Assembly (NCBI RefSeq): GCF_021155775.2
Contig: NC_060233.1
Coordinates: forward strand, 9,984,782-10,048,781
Length of the DNA stretch: 64,000 nucleotides
Direction: 5' to 3'
Source of the DNA: Neodiprion pinetum
Lineage: Eukaryota; Arthropoda; Insecta; Hymenoptera; Diprionidae
The notes beneath the pieces were generated by a model. It was not told the origin of the DNA and made no database searches. It saw only the letters and a program-made list of their open reading frames with translations. This document shows positions 29,270-44,200 of this stretch, one piece after another (the first letter of the stretch is position 1; every line of letters starts with the position of its first letter). The position numbers and the translations under genes are program-made.

Positions 29270-32200
29270 ACCTCTCTCGCTCGCTATTCCTCATTGTCCG
29301 GATATACAGGGTGTGTACGTATGCAGGTGCAGTGTTCCCATCCAACAATGAGCATTGCGCCATCCTTCTACGCTGCAACAGTCAATGTTTACCAGTCGAC
29401 ATGTTAATTAGTAGCGTAGCTTCCTCGCTCGCTTGTGTACGGTTAGCGTTTATGCACCGCAATGTTACTTCGATGCATTACACGCGTGTCTGTTCACTAG
29501 TTAGGAGGTATGCATAAGCTCTCGTCATCCATGCGGGAACGCCATCGTTGGGAAATAGGTCGGTTGTTTTTTTTTTTTTTTTATTTTTTTTTTTTTTTTT
29601 ATCGCCAGAAGTACGCGAGACTTGGAAATGCATGACGAGTGGTATGAAAAAAAAAAAAAAAAAAAATCGTGGAAAACAAAAGTTTTTCATGTATATTGTG
29701 TATACATTGAAATCTGGAATTCAAGTCGGTCAAAGACGGTTTGTTAGATCGTAAACTTAGCTTATGTATTATGTACAGTGACCAAAAATCCATAACTTTA
29801 TCGAAACTAAGGTATTTAACGATTATCTTGATGTGAAAATTGTATTCTGCGTATATCATTTACCGTAATTACCGGAAAAAGCTTTTCATGGGATTTTATC
29901 AGTCCATAATTGCGAAATACTGAGCCGGAAAATTCGCAAATACTAATTTTAGTAGGTGCGGGGAAAGTTGTTTTTACCGGGTTCGATATTATTAACTCGA
30001 GGTATTCGGACCTTCAAAACCTCTGTTTATAATGCGTTATACCGAGAAGAATAATGTTGTCAGTATAACGGTGAGAGGATTTTTTTTTTTCTTTTATTAA
30101 TATCTTTTTTCATTTCACGGAGCTTTTACTTACAGCATTAATCTACGTCACGGACACGGTACGGTTTTCGGATTGTCACAGTGGCGAAATGAATTTAAAA
30201 AGCAGCAAAGAGGGGCTGCTGCACAGCACTCTTGTAATTAAGCCTTTCCGAGAGGCAGACACGCATTTAACGTTGAATTATCCCGAACGCGCGGTGTTCA
30301 CCAACGGCCTGCAGCTTTTGGCGGCCATCATCAAAGGGCCAGGGTTGAACTTCGGGCGATGCCACTTGGGCAGCTTCACTTTACTTCACTTCCGAGTAAT
30401 CGTATTCAGATCAAACATTCATACGGGGCTACCTTCATTGACGATCCACATCAGATCTGTACCGGTCATTTTTCATGGCGTTGGATGACCTGGAGACCGT
30501 CGCCACTTCGTTTTATTCTTTTTTTTTCCCCCACCTCAATTACTCAACTCTATCCCCTGAAACGGCGCGAAGCAGATGCCGGAGTTATTTAATTTTTCAT
30601 TATCCGTATAGGTGTGTAAACCAACCCTTTCGGCGAATTTGTTCAAACACAACTCGAATACTGCTCGTTTCAACGGTATTGAAACCGTTTTGTACCGAAA
30701 GGATTCCTTGAAGGTGAACGACGCGAGCCACGCTTCGCCGTCAGATAGGCAACCGAAGTTACATTTTACACACACCAAGTACTCTAGATGTAACTTCGGT
30801 TGCCTATCCGACGGCGAAGCGTGGCTCGCGTCTTTCACTTTCAAGGAATCCTTCCGGTATAAGCACATTGCGAGCGAATGTTACGTAGAAATTTAACGCG
30901 TTTAGATGAATTCGAATATTACGGTGACGAGTGAATATTCATAACTATATCGCTTGATACGCGCATGAATTTCAAGAACTAATCAACTTTCGCTAATACA
31001 TTCACGTTGGTCAAGTTACATTTATACTCGACTCGAATTTGAAAACATTTCTCTCTCGATGTTTGTACAGACCATTTAGCTTGTCGCAATTATTTAACTT
31101 GCTGACCCCGGTAAGTGATTATATTGTTATTATTAAAACTGAAAATACCACTTTTTAAATACCCCAAATTTAAGAAACTATTTTGAAAAAAACTTCACTC
31201 AGGCAACACCGTTATGCCGATTTATGCCCAATTCTTCAATGCCGTCAACTGTACGATCAAAAAATGGTACAGAGACATAAACCAATCGACCATTGCATTC
31301 ATTCGCAGGTCCAAATGTCGAGGGCGCTGCAGACAACGGGAAAGTAACGCCCACGGGTATACGCACTCCGAAAGGCTTTACAAATAAGCGTTCCGTATCC
31401 ATTATTCATTCGGAGAAATATGCTTTCGACGCCGTTATTATATTATATAGGTATGATGTATACCTTGCGGTCTGCAAAACCAAGAACAAAAAAAAAAACT
31501 TTTCACCCTTGACATATTTGCGGAACCCCTTGAAAATACGTCGGCATAATCACACTTTCATTTTGTTACTTCAAATTTATTACAAAGCCGCGAACTTAAC
31601 TTTTGGGGCAAGTAACATATTTTTACGAAGGAAAATGAGGTGAAAAATTCTTCCGTTGATTGATTAAAAAAAAAAAATTTCCAACCAGTGCTCAAATTTT
31701 TATTCTAACAAACTGCTGCCAGCCTTAATCCTGTTCAATCGTTCTTCCACCCAGGTCTTTAATCACACATATTTGAGCTGTGTGTTTATGTATCAGTAAA
31801 GATTTCATTTTCTCATCATATTTTGTCGTAAATAGATCGAATAATCAGTTCAAAATGAGATTCGGGTAAATAAAAATGAAGGAATTTGCAAGAAACGATC
31901 GTCAAAAATTGGAATCTCAAGTAATAAAAGTTTATCGATCATATCTTTGAAATTTTTATCTTGCGATTTCAAATTTCAACGACTTAAAAAATCATAGAAT
32001 AATGCAATTTCACTGATATCAAATTAAATTATTCTCCGTACCTTTTTCATCTCAATTTTCTAGTTAAATGTAACTTATACTCATAGATTAGTGCAGATTA
32101 TTCTATTCGAAGGAAAATAATATTCCATCACGATTTTACACCAAAGCTTTTTCAACCTGACTGTATATTCCCTTACATCCTTAAAAGACGGCGTTATTCT

Positions 32201-35200
32201 CGCACGCAGCGTCGTTAGCACGACGGCTTTTCCAAAGGGTGCAAAATAGGATGGGGCGGCTAGAACGTCGGTGGAAAATAGCGATCACAATATACAGGTA
32301 TGCAATATCCGATGCGAGAAGAGCCGGAAGGACCGCCGTTTCCTGATCCTCGCCACGCTGCGGATGCTTCCATGGCATTTTGTACCCACCAGCTTGTCAC
32401 CTACACATGCAGCCCCTGGCTGTAACGTAACACCGTTTACCCCCGCAAGCTTAAGCCACCCCCCGACCTTTATGCGTCTCACCATCCGGCGACCATCGTT
32501 TGCACGTTCGTTGGATGTGCTCTATCTTGCGAGGGCTCACCCTGTACATTCCACGTTCTGAAAGCCTTCGTTTCACGATGATCATCCGTACCTACCTACC
32601 GAGAGGAAACGGTGAAACTTGGCAGACTGTTTTACCGACTGCGCATGCGCGAAATAACCGAAATCTATTGGTGGGTGAGATCGCATCGCGGAAATATTGT
32701 CGCTTGCTGCGCAGGTTGGCCAACTTACTCGAACCGAAAAACAAAATGTATAAGTCTTCCGAGTTGAAGTTAAATTGTTTATCGCGACTCGTCGCAGTCA
32801 TCGGTTATCGGTCGGTTAACAATAAAAGCCTGCAAAACCCTTCCGAATCACTGCGGCGAGTGATTGACATATGATTATCCTGAAAAACTTCGCATCGCTC
32901 ACGTAACCTTCGTAAGCTAAGTTTGACAACTGAAGCTGAAGGTGGTCAGCCTGCATGAAAATCCTACAAACTTTGCGCATGCGCGGTCAGACGCTCACTT
33001 AGCTAAATTTCATCGTTTTCTTTCAGTATAAGTCATCTAAAGTGTGTGGTGTTGTGATGGACTACTTGATCACGAATCTATTTTCGAATTGAAACCACCT
33101 GTATAACCTGCTGTGGCAGCGACTTTTGGATTTCAGTGAAACCCCCCTGATGGTTTGTCAAATTAGAGAATATAGATAAGTAATGAAAAAAAAAAAAATT
33201 TGCCGTGCGTTTTTCAAATGCCCAGCGACACCTTTTAAAATTGAGCTAAAAATTATTTCAAACGGGAGAATTTTTTCCTCAGTAAGTAGGTTCTTTCAAG
33301 ACCACAGATTCGATAAGTTAGTTATTTTGGCTCACCCCGATGTACATGCTGAAATGAAAAAAAAAAAAAGAAAGAAAAAATGATTCATTGACAAGCAAAT
33401 AATTTGAATATTTAAATAAATAACAAAAATAAACGCTGAAGTTGTGTTCATATCACGTCAAACGGATGTCACATTATTACTTTCGCGTTAGTTTCTCCTA
33501 CCACCGATATATGCATATACTATAAATAACCGCGAGCCAATTAATTAACTGAGAGTTACCCGACGTACCGGAGGTTCGAAAATTAATCATCCAGGATGTT
33601 ATTAACCCCGATACGAGAGCAATTACTCGGTTTTTTCCAACGAAGTGGTAGTCAGTGATTACTATGAACGGTAAATTCGTTCGTACCAATCCCGACGATT
33701 CGTTTAATCGAGCTTGTCGGCTGTTTCGTTTCTAACCACTTCATATTCCGCGCTGTTGATCACGCCCGACCACCCCTTCGTCCTTCGACCATCTTTGCAG
33801 CGAATATCGCCAAGGTCCAAGTTCGACCCTTTGCTCTCTTCGTCTTGGACTTGGTCGTCATGGTCACCTGGCACTGGGTGCACACACCTATTAGATTAGA
33901 CCACCGTTAGATTGTTAGAGAGCGTAGTCTGACTCCGGCCGGGTGTACCTGATACTTAAACTTCGCCAGCTTCACTCGGCGCTAACTTTCGCCAAGTTCT
34001 CCTATAGTTCAGCTACCCTTCTCTCCGCGTTTATACCTACGGGCAAAGAGAACTTTGAACTTTCTTCACCGGCTCTCTTGCTTTTGACACAACTCCGCAG
34101 AGCTACGTACGATCGTGATGAGCGTGTAGGAACATCGCTGCCTCCACCGCCGACCCGCTTCTATTTGATGTTTGATTCACTCTGAATTCACCCTCCGCTG
34201 TTATTTCCACCTAGCCGAACGGGACCCCAAATTGATAAACAATCCCTCCGACTGAAACCGTGTCAATTGCATATTCACGCCGAGTCTAATTCTGATTGGG
34301 AAAATTTTCGCTCCCCTGAACCCTTTACGCCAATCGACGACACCCACCCTCGGTGTAATCAGTATATCCTCTGATCTTTTAGCCAGGTTATGGTTACAGC
34401 CATACCGAATTCCATACCGCCGGCGAATCGCGAATTCTTTGGAATACCGATTTTTTCTTGCCTCGGCATCTTCGCGAGCGGGGGAAAAAAAAAAATAACA
34501 AAAATTTAATTGGCTTGTCAATTTTTACCGGCTGCATATGATTAATTAATTTTTATCGACGCAAGCCAATTTCAATAAGCCAACTCTCGGCTTCGATCAA
34601 TTATTCACTCGCTCTGAATAATTTTGTTAACTTATTTAAAATATTGGTTTTGAATAATTAATTTAAAAAAAAAGTCTGATTCGGTTTCGATACTTTTCCT
34701 CTACGCTTCCGTCTCTTCACCTTCTGTTACAGTGTCATGATTATTATACCGACGAAACATTACGAATTTTAAAACAGTTTAAGGTTAGACAGATTTCTAC
34801 CGCAGGCCATTCGGCACAATTACTTTAAATACTTTCCCAATCTACAATCTCAGAGCCAGAAATAATTTTTCTTCAAAAATGAAAAAGCTCTCTTTGAAAA
34901 TAAAGCAAAATACGGTAACTCGTTGAAGCAAAGCGAGTCGCAGGTTAATTTAACCTGTGGAATTACTTGCAAGGTTCTAATTTGGCAAGAAATTTTTTTT
35001 GCGACAGCGGAGATTTCGAGAGTGGCAAGTTGACATGACCGGATGAAGAGAAGGCGGTATGATACGGGATGAAAGAATCCTGTCTGATTGTTTTTGAAAT
35101 GAAGGAGATAAACGCAGAGAAGTAAAACGCGTACGTGCGTTCAGAGATTCGCTGTTTTCATTTCCTGATTCGAGAAGAAACCTAATGCATCCTTGATTCT

Positions 35201-38200
35201 TGATTCCTGACTCTTGATTCTTGATTCGCTTGATTCTCAGGGCGGCGTTTCGGTGAATCCTCGACGACAAGCAGACGCTTCGCCTCTTCTCGAGGAGAAA
35301 ACTCCAATAACACGAATGGACTTTCAAGCAGGCATACATCAGCCCCTCCTCGCCCCGCCACAGGCATACCCACAGTGGCCGTGGTGAAAATATATGCGCA
35401 ATCCTTACCACATTGATCAGGGACCTTGCTGGGGATGAAGGGAAAAAAAAATATCTCAAGAATGCGCTTCATTCTCAGGGTGATACCCCTCATCCCGTCG
35501 AACCTCTTTGCGTGTCCGACGGCCAACTTTATACGGACAATATGCCGCGTAGGTATAAAAAATAGGGTGACGCTACTTCGATCCTTCTTTTTTTCAATCT
35601 ACCCACCTCGAGTGGACATTTTTTTTTTTTTTACCCGCCTCCTGATGCCACGCGTCAAACTATTTTCACATATTCAAACAAATCGTCCTTTTCACCGTCA
35701 AGTCACAATGCCGGTACCAAAATTTGATACTTGGGTGTCATGACGTGTCGATGTGTTGAAGGGAAAGTAACAGGTTGTAGATTCGCCCTCGAAGAGCAGA
35801 CGAACGGAAGGTACGGTCGTTTTTTAGCCTGTTTCAAATAAGGGCTCAATATTTCATTAACCTCGTGAACACAGTGGCCAATGATGGTATGGTACTGTTT
35901 ACATACGCCATGAACAAAATAACGTGACTAAGTGAGCCTTCAACGGAACTCGTATTGAGGGAGTAAAACGAGTCGTTGATCGATAGCAGTTACGGAGCTA
36001 CTATATACAAATATATATATATATATGTGTGTGGATATACGGACTGCACTCGAGTCGGTCAGTACGAGGGAGTAACAGACCCAAGATGGTACCCATGTAT
36101 GAAAAATGTCAGTCGCGGGAAAAATAAAGAGGAAAAATACCGCTCGAGATGATGGCATTACACCGAACCTGCGAGAATACCTCGCTGGATGTGGAAAGGG
36201 AAGAGGGCTTGAAATATCCTCAGTGAGCCGAACCCTTTGCGGCGGGAATGAAAAGAAAAGGACAAAGTATTTAGAAAAAAAGAAAAAACATGCAAAAAAG
36301 GAGAAAAACACAAAGACACAGACGTACACACACACACAGAGAGCGAAGGTAGTGAAGGAGATAAAGAAGCGAAGCAAGGAATTCCCAAGGGTGCCGAGCG
36401 AGTAAGATGAGATTTTTCCACTCCTTCTTGGAGATTCTCTCTAAGCGAACATATCGTCGCTCTTCTCTCCTCGCATACTTGGAGATTACAATAACGTATC
36501 AAATATACGTCTGTGACTTTGTACGAATGAATGGAATAACTTGGGTGAAAAATATAAGCTGACGTACTTTCGTAATTCGAAACCCTGTGACATGTGACCT
36601 CGTTTTTATCAACGTCAACTTTACAGATGAAAATTATGATGAGACCTCGTATGGATCGCTGAAATAATGCTGTGATTAATATACGGACTCTAGCTGACGT
36701 TTCTTGGATTTAAGTCACTACTTGGGAAAAGGGGATCGAAATTTTCACCGACAAAAAATTTTTGCCTGATCCAAGGTCGAGCCGTATTCTCTCTGCGTCT
36801 TCTACAAGCCGGACATTTTCCAATAGACGCTTCGATCGATTTACCGTTTCACGATTTTGGACGCCACGCGTGAAAAGATAAGCTTTCGCTCCCTTTTACT
36901 ATCCCACGTAACTTCGCAACGGAGAAGAAATAGGAATTCCTCAAGAAAATTTCAATCATACTATCAAAAATTGAAGTTCTTCCATTAGAAGTTCAATTTT
37001 TTTTTTTTTTTTTTTTACACACACCCATTAATATCTCGCACTGTCCGTATTGCAAATCTTTCTTTTCCTCTCTCTTGATCTTTCGATCTGTGTTTAGCGG
37101 ATTCTGAACGGTTTTATTTTTAGTATGTAACACCGGAACATATCTTGGATTAACTGTTCTAATTCAAAATTACGGTGACACGTCAGGACTGTCAATTTGG
37201 AACATCCTTTTGTCCAACATTGCAAAATCCGGTGGACAGAATCCGGATTTCAACTGATTTCTTAGCCGCCTATCACTGAGCCAAACACTAAACTTATAAC
37301 TGAATGCTACCATATTGTCAAAGTATTTGGATAATTACCAATTACATAGCGAATATAATCGCAAAACATCATCTTGGATCCCACTCGAGTTGGCTTTCGA
37401 AAATATCGCCGTACTCTGAGCGTTGTTTTTAGATTACTCGATGATTTTTTAAACCGAATTAATAACAGGCGTGTAACCATTCTGATACTATCCAGCTCCA
37501 ATCACAAAGCATTCGACAGTTTCAATCACAAATTAATCTTCATCAAGCTCAAGCGTTGTTGCTTTTCAAAACGAGGCGGTCAAGTGTTTTCACTCGTGTT
37601 TGACTGTGCAGGATCTCTCGAATGATCCTTCCAAATTTCGTTGCAATCTTCCCGGGGTGCTCCAGGGCTCTGATCGTGGGCCGTTGGCCTTTCTTATACA
37701 CCTTTGTAAACGGCATGGTTACCGAGCCTAACATTCCCCAATAACATAATATCCGCTGATGACTTGCAGATGTACCTACAGACCCCGCTAAGTGATCATT
37801 GACCCTTCAGGCCATTACCAAAGTAAATTGTTACGCGAAGACTATCTTAGAGCGGGGCGTTAACTGAAGATTGAGACTTAAAGTAAAGTGTCTGAAAAAA
37901 TGAAGCTGAAGGATGAATCACAGAGATGGATTCTCCCTCGAAGTGAAAGAAATTCCGATCCGTGCTCTGATTCACACATTGACTTTGTTAACATTGATCA
38001 TATCACCGGTTACCTTGGTCTCAAGCTTTAATTCAGATCAGTCAAAAACGTTGTAGAAATTGTTTTGACTTAAAAACGAGGCCTCACCGTTAAATGAATC
38101 TGAAATGTCTCTCATCGTCGGCTATTGACTTTCCATTAATATCTTCTTCGCGCAGTTCTCTATAGAATCCTTGAAACTTCCTTCTCTTGTAGGTTCTCCC

Positions 38201-41200
38201 TACAACGTCGTAGCCGACAATAACATCAAGGCGATTTTCCTTCTCCCGTATAATACAAACGTAGATTATAATATACCGCTAAATCAACGAAGAAAAGCGC
38301 CTCGTTTCGCGTGTCATTTACATGTGAATATGTCGCAAGCTCGTTCAGACCTCGCTTCTGATACTCGAGCAAAAACTGATATTCACATAATCTTTGAAGA
38401 GACGGTAGAGAACGGGTGAAAACACAGAATTAACGAAGAAACAATGCTGCTTAACGGGTTTGAGTCTTACATTATTCCGAGAACATCACGCCTCCGTAAA
38501 AAATTTGATAACACCGTGAATCCGAGACCAATTGAAGTTTACTTCATGATGAAGGCAACGAACATATTTACAACTAAATGGACCGTCAGCTTGTGCCGAA
38601 ACGATAAAGAAACGCCCGGAAGCTGCGTCTCTTTGGTGTATCTGCATAACTTTCGTATATTACACATACATGCACACTCATCTGTGTCACTGACGTGTTT
38701 TATTACACGTGTGTAATAATGGGCGAAGAAGAGGCGCGGGGAACTTTTATAGGAACACAGAAATATGTGCAGTTACGTGGTGTACATCGGCACCGGAAGC
38801 GCTACCGGATATAACAAGGAATCGCAAGAGCTTGGTGCGCGCAACGATGAGAGAACCAAGCAGAACTCGCCAGCTGACAAAGAAACTCCACAAGCAGAAC
38901 TATAAAACATCAGTGAAGTCTGGCTGGGAAGAGTTGAAATAAAATGAAGAAGTGAAAATAAAATTACAAAAAAAAAATAAAAAAAATAAAAAATAAATAA
39001 AAGAAGAAAGTTCGAAGAAGCAGCAGCTTGCAACGCGCGAGATATTCTAACCGTATGACGATTCGTCCCTGACTGTCTAAGAAATTTTATTTCACCGATG
39101 CGACAGACTTTACGTATCTCTCTATCTCTCTCTCGAATATTTCTCTAAGAAATTTTGAAGCATTAAAGTTATTACGTTAAAGAAATAAAACCTTGTGAGA
39201 GAAAAAAAAAAACATTTGATCGAAAAAGGAACTGACGAGAATTGTGATCAAAAATATTTTTCGGTTAGACCGATCGAATAAATTGCCGAGATTGAATTAT
39301 TTCTATACCTTGTGGATCGTTAGGAATCGAGGTAAAGAAAAATGTGAAAGAAAATTTCCAGTCGTATTTGAAATATAAAATTAACTTCGACAAATCCTGT
39401 CGTGTTTTCGTAATTTGCATTCCGTTGGGCGTCTAAAATCGTATTACTTTTTTTTTTATTTTTAGATTTTTCGGGGGATATTTTCTCATTTCAAAAACGT
39501 TCGAGGTTTTTTCTAATATTTTTTATTTTAAAAATTTTCATTACAATGAATTTTCCAGTACGAAATCGAAATTCTGTGACGTTTTATTCGATGTTTACTA
39601 TTTTCGAACATTTTCCAAGTCGAGACAAGAATTTTATAAACCCCTTGTCGTGGTGACAAATTTTTGTTCTTTATTTTATTATAAAGTTAGGCAAAAAACT
39701 GTAGTTAATCAATATTCGTAATTGTCCGGAAAAGGTCGTCCTCTGTGATATCAACGAATAAAGTAATTAATAATTACGTTCCGAACGAAATGAAATGCAA
39801 CCCAACAGCAAACGTAACTGTATTATTTTTTAATTTCCACCGTAATGTAAACTTGAACAAACTCTCACAGGGTTGAATGAATTAATTAAAAAATGGAATA
39901 AAAATCGTGAAAAACGAAAGGCGAGCAAGTATGAAACGTGTCATTTTCTCAAAGCATCGAAACTACGCAACGTACTCGTCCTAAATCCATTATACTTGGA
40001 ATTGAAGCGATAGCTCAATATATTCACGAGCCATTAATAATATGGCATGCAGTTGAATTAGCCAAGGTTCCATAGAAAGCGTAATTCATGCGACGTGGAC
40101 GGGGCAAATAATTTGTGATGCATCGTCTTTGCCCAAGGATTGGCCGGGTAATCCGAAACTGTAATAACAACAGTGCATCCACTGTGGCTCGATCGCCTAT
40201 CTCAATCCCGATGGTGTCACGTGAAATATACAACCTTCGATATTACTTCGATTTTATCTACGCCTCTAGTCGTCCCGAGCTACTGTTCAACCTACGACCA
40301 GAAGTATGATACGAACATGGCCGTAAAACATAAAAACGTTCAACACGAGGTTTTCTTTTTATCGATGGTTGAAAAAATTGCTTTTTGTCTTTTGCGAGGA
40401 CGGTGAGAAAATTATTCTTATTTTAGTCTCTGTTTCGTGGTTATACATGAAATGGTGAGTTTTTCACTTCCAACTACGATGAGAGTAACGAAAAATATTA
40501 ATTTGAAGTTGCGGATACTCGTGATGAAAAATGACAAGCATGTTACACCGCTGAACGAATTTTTTTTTGAATTTGTGCCCGGGTTGAGGTAATTATTTTT
40601 TTATTTGCCTTGCGTCAAAACAATGGACGAATATATACACCTCCCTTTAATTTTGCTTTTGTAGTCTTGGGAGAAATAATGTCGATTCAATAATTTTCTC
40701 ATTATTGTAGGTTAAACGAGTTTAAACGGATGAAAATTACTATTTTTCGAAAAATTTTGACTTTGCTGCAAGGAGAATGCTGTTTGAAGATTGAAAAAAA
40801 TCTGATTTCAATTATTCGGCTAATAAAAAACCGAAACAATATTGCTTTTGAATGAAAGTGATTCAAATGCGAAACTGAAGTTTGTTCAATTGATATTTAC
40901 AACAAATGTTTGAGAAAATAGGTAGTTTTTCTTAAACACCGAAATCAAACTTTGTACCTAATAAAATAATTTTTTCTTTCATCAGTTACGTCGAAGAAAT
41001 CAAAATTTGACGTCTGGAAATAGTCTTAAAAAAAAAAAAAAAAATTGAATAGTTAGTACAAGCAATTATCGGTAATTTTTCACGCGCATGGTTTTTTTTT
41101 CTTACTTTTGTCCATAACTTATAGACGAGGCTCGACGACAGATACATAATTACATGCGTATAAATGTGAGGTGGAATAATATTGTGGCGAACCGTTCGCG

Positions 41201-44200
41201 ATTAAGGTGCAAGGTAAATTGACGCGGATTTACACGGTGGCGACATTTTCGTATAATTCACTCCGGCCGAAACACGTCGACGATCTGAATTATTTAGAGA
41301 CGTTCGTTCCGTCGTTGTACCTATTTCGCGTTTAGTACGCATTATTATGTAACCTACCTTAGGACACCGAGTAGTCAAATTTCCATTGTAACAAACACGA
41401 TGTTATATATATACGGCGAAGCCCTGCCTTGTAAAATCATTGAAATGAATCGACGTAAACGAATATGCTGTACGTTTGGACTTGGGACCCAAGCTGTTTT
41501 TTTATTTTCTTTATTTTTATCCGCTTGTTTTACTAAAGCTGCTGTGGCCAAATTCACCACCTTTCCTTTATTTGACTACGTTGAGAATTCAGCAAATTTG
41601 TACAATCGTTAAAATTATAAGAGAGAAATATCGATACGGCAAACAAGAGCTTAGATATTGCTTTTTTATTTCAAACCTGTATATTTGTCCGAATATACTT
41701 TTTGCAAATTCACTGCGAATTTTTTTTTTTTTTTTCTAACGAAAGTAAGGGTGTTATTTAAAAAAGAAAAAAAAATGTACGATAAAACAAAGTGTCTTGG
41801 TGAAACGGTAGAAAACCAATTTATGGATATTAAACAACTCGAAAATGACGACATAAAAATTTAACTTTCACAAAGCTCTATAGTTTATAATTGAAGTATT
41901 TTTCATTGATAAGTTTCTTGAAAGATCATCGAATCTCAGTGAAATCTGTGAATTTTGTAAATCGTCGATGTGCCGGTGTATCTTAGTTACAACAATTAGC
42001 ATAGCTGGGGTAAGAAATTATTTTTGAAATGTTTGTGAAATTCAACGTCGACAAAACACTCGATACTTCTGCCTCTGATTATGTTTATGTTTATTATCGT
42101 TTTTATTATCATCTTTATATTCTTTCCCAAGACGAAGGAAGATTGCCTCCCCGGGGGGTGCAGCGAATTTCTGAGTTTAATCCTGTTAACTCACCTCGTA
42201 AACGGCACCCAGAGGCATGACGAGACACGCCACCATAAGGTCCGCCACTGCGAGGCTGACGATAAGATAGTTTGCAACCGACTGAAGATTCTTCTCGAGA
42301 AATATGGCGGCGATAACGAAGACATTGCCTGAAACAGATGGCAGAATATTCGCCTATGTATTTCGATGTGACGTAACGTGTGTATTTTACATGGTGTGTA
42401 AAGATATTGTGTAAAATGTAACTTGGATTTACGCGCTTTGAGTAAACGTTTAACGAAACGTGGTTTCGAATGGTCGGTAACACGACGGCTCAAAGTTTTG
42501 GATTCAGAAATTCCGAAAATTCAAGTTTCGATAGAGCAAAGTTTCAAGCTTGTTGCAATCATCAATATCACAATTACGGTACAATGAATGTAACGACTGT
42601 GGGGCGGGGTTGAAATTTTCAATTTGAAACGTTTCGAAAGCGCCGAATGACGAATTCTCTTGTAGCGAAACTTGAAGTAAAGAAACCAAACTTTGACGAA
42701 ACGGTAAAGTTGCGAATGGTCCGAAACCCGGCGCTCAAACTTCCAAAAGCGCAAAATTCCGAAAAGGCTTAACTTCGAAAAGTCAAAGTTCCGAAAGTGC
42801 GAAAGTGAGATAAATTTAAAATCTGAATTTCAGTTCTGTGGATTTCTGGCTTGGTGAAATTTCACCGCTTTGATCTTTCTTCGTTTTGGATTTACGATAT
42901 TTTTATTTTCGAAATTCTGGTCATCCTGATTTTCGGTTTTTCTGATTTTTCACACCCACTCGTTGAGTAAACTACGCTGTGCGAGTATGTTTTAACTTTC
43001 GGAACTTTGCTCGGTCGGAACTTTACTTTTCTGAACTTCGTTCTATCGTAACTTGAATTTTCGGGATCTTACATTTCGGAACTTTGAAACGTCGGATTTC
43101 CGATCATTCTACAAACAAAAATAAAAGCTTTATTTCATTGGTTGAAGTTTCGCTACGAAATAATTCAAAATTGAGCGTTTTCGAAACTTTTCAAAATCGG
43201 AACTTCATCCCCGCCCCAGCTGAGTCACGTATTTTGTCATTGTTTTACTGTATAAAGTTTAAGCATTGCTACAATTTAGAATCACCCTAATTCGTAGTGA
43301 TAAAGTCACTTGTTTTGGAATCAATCGAATCAGCAAGCTTACTCTCATAGCCATTAATAACCTTTGTCCATAAGTCGTGTTTCAAATAAGATGTGAATGT
43401 GGATGTTTAATTTTTTTTTTCACTTTTTACAATTCAATTGATCTTTTCTGAGATAGTTTGAATAAACATATTTGAACATTTTTCGCATAACTTGTGTCCC
43501 TTATTCATTGAATCGTTTGATTTCTCTGTATTTATCTAAATGTCCATAAATTGAGTTTAAGATTTGTATATTTAAAATACGAACCCCAGAAAGTATCGTC
43601 ACAGCTAAGTACCATAATACTAAATTTTTCAACCGATATAGATAAGATAAATTACGCCTGTAAGGAATAAAGATAAAGATACTCGGCAAGCTTTTTAAAA
43701 CAAGGCATGTCTGGAGGATGATAGGAATTTTTCAAAAAAATTTCTTCACATCCATCCCGAAAATCAATTCCATAAACGTCGCCATATGTATGTTTATTAT
43801 CACATCATATGTAACTCGCTGTATGTTATATATGTATATATATATATATATATGCATACCGACTCGTTATCGTATTCTGTTATATCTTTCTACAAAGAGA
43901 TTGTTCCGCTTCAACCTCGCTGCACATCGAAAGATTGCCTACGGGTGAAATCCAATTTCATTCAAAAATATATACTTTTACGACGTAGCTTTCTACGCTT
44001 GAATCAAGTATCGTTACATCCATTATGTATATTTGACGGTATATTAACGTCATTAGAAATTCATTTCAAAAGATTCGCCGCATGCGTACAGCTCTATTTA
44101 TAAATCTATATATAATTCGTATAGTAGTAGAGAATTAGAAAATCCAGCTGATCCACGTTAAAATTGGCCAAACGGTGCAATTTTGGGATTTGAAAAAAAA

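Larger units (their letters stand above)
25178..42194 (-). other. Intron 2 of the receptor gene
   Basis: The intron is 17,017 bp, donor gtgagt at 42194-42189, acceptor ttccag at 25183-25178. It separates TM2 from TM3. Within it are a hairpin repeat copy (27766-27832), a (TC)n tract (29218-29282), a 72-bp-arm hairpin (30693-30859), a decayed LINE fragment (37311-37910) and A/T-runs. The open frames of up to 160 codons at 34977-36500 lie in both orientations over one another and contain no recognised motif. I cannot exclude a nested gene. Confidence 0.85.

Noticed and set aside
30536..30896. Two open frames of about 100 codons on opposite strands as genes
   Set aside because: Both are by-products of the 72-bp palindrome, sharing the same peptide.
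34977..36502. Long overlapping frames (up to 160 codons) as a nested gene in intron 2
   Set aside because: Composition is low-complexity, frames overlap on both strands, and no domain or splice partner is visible.
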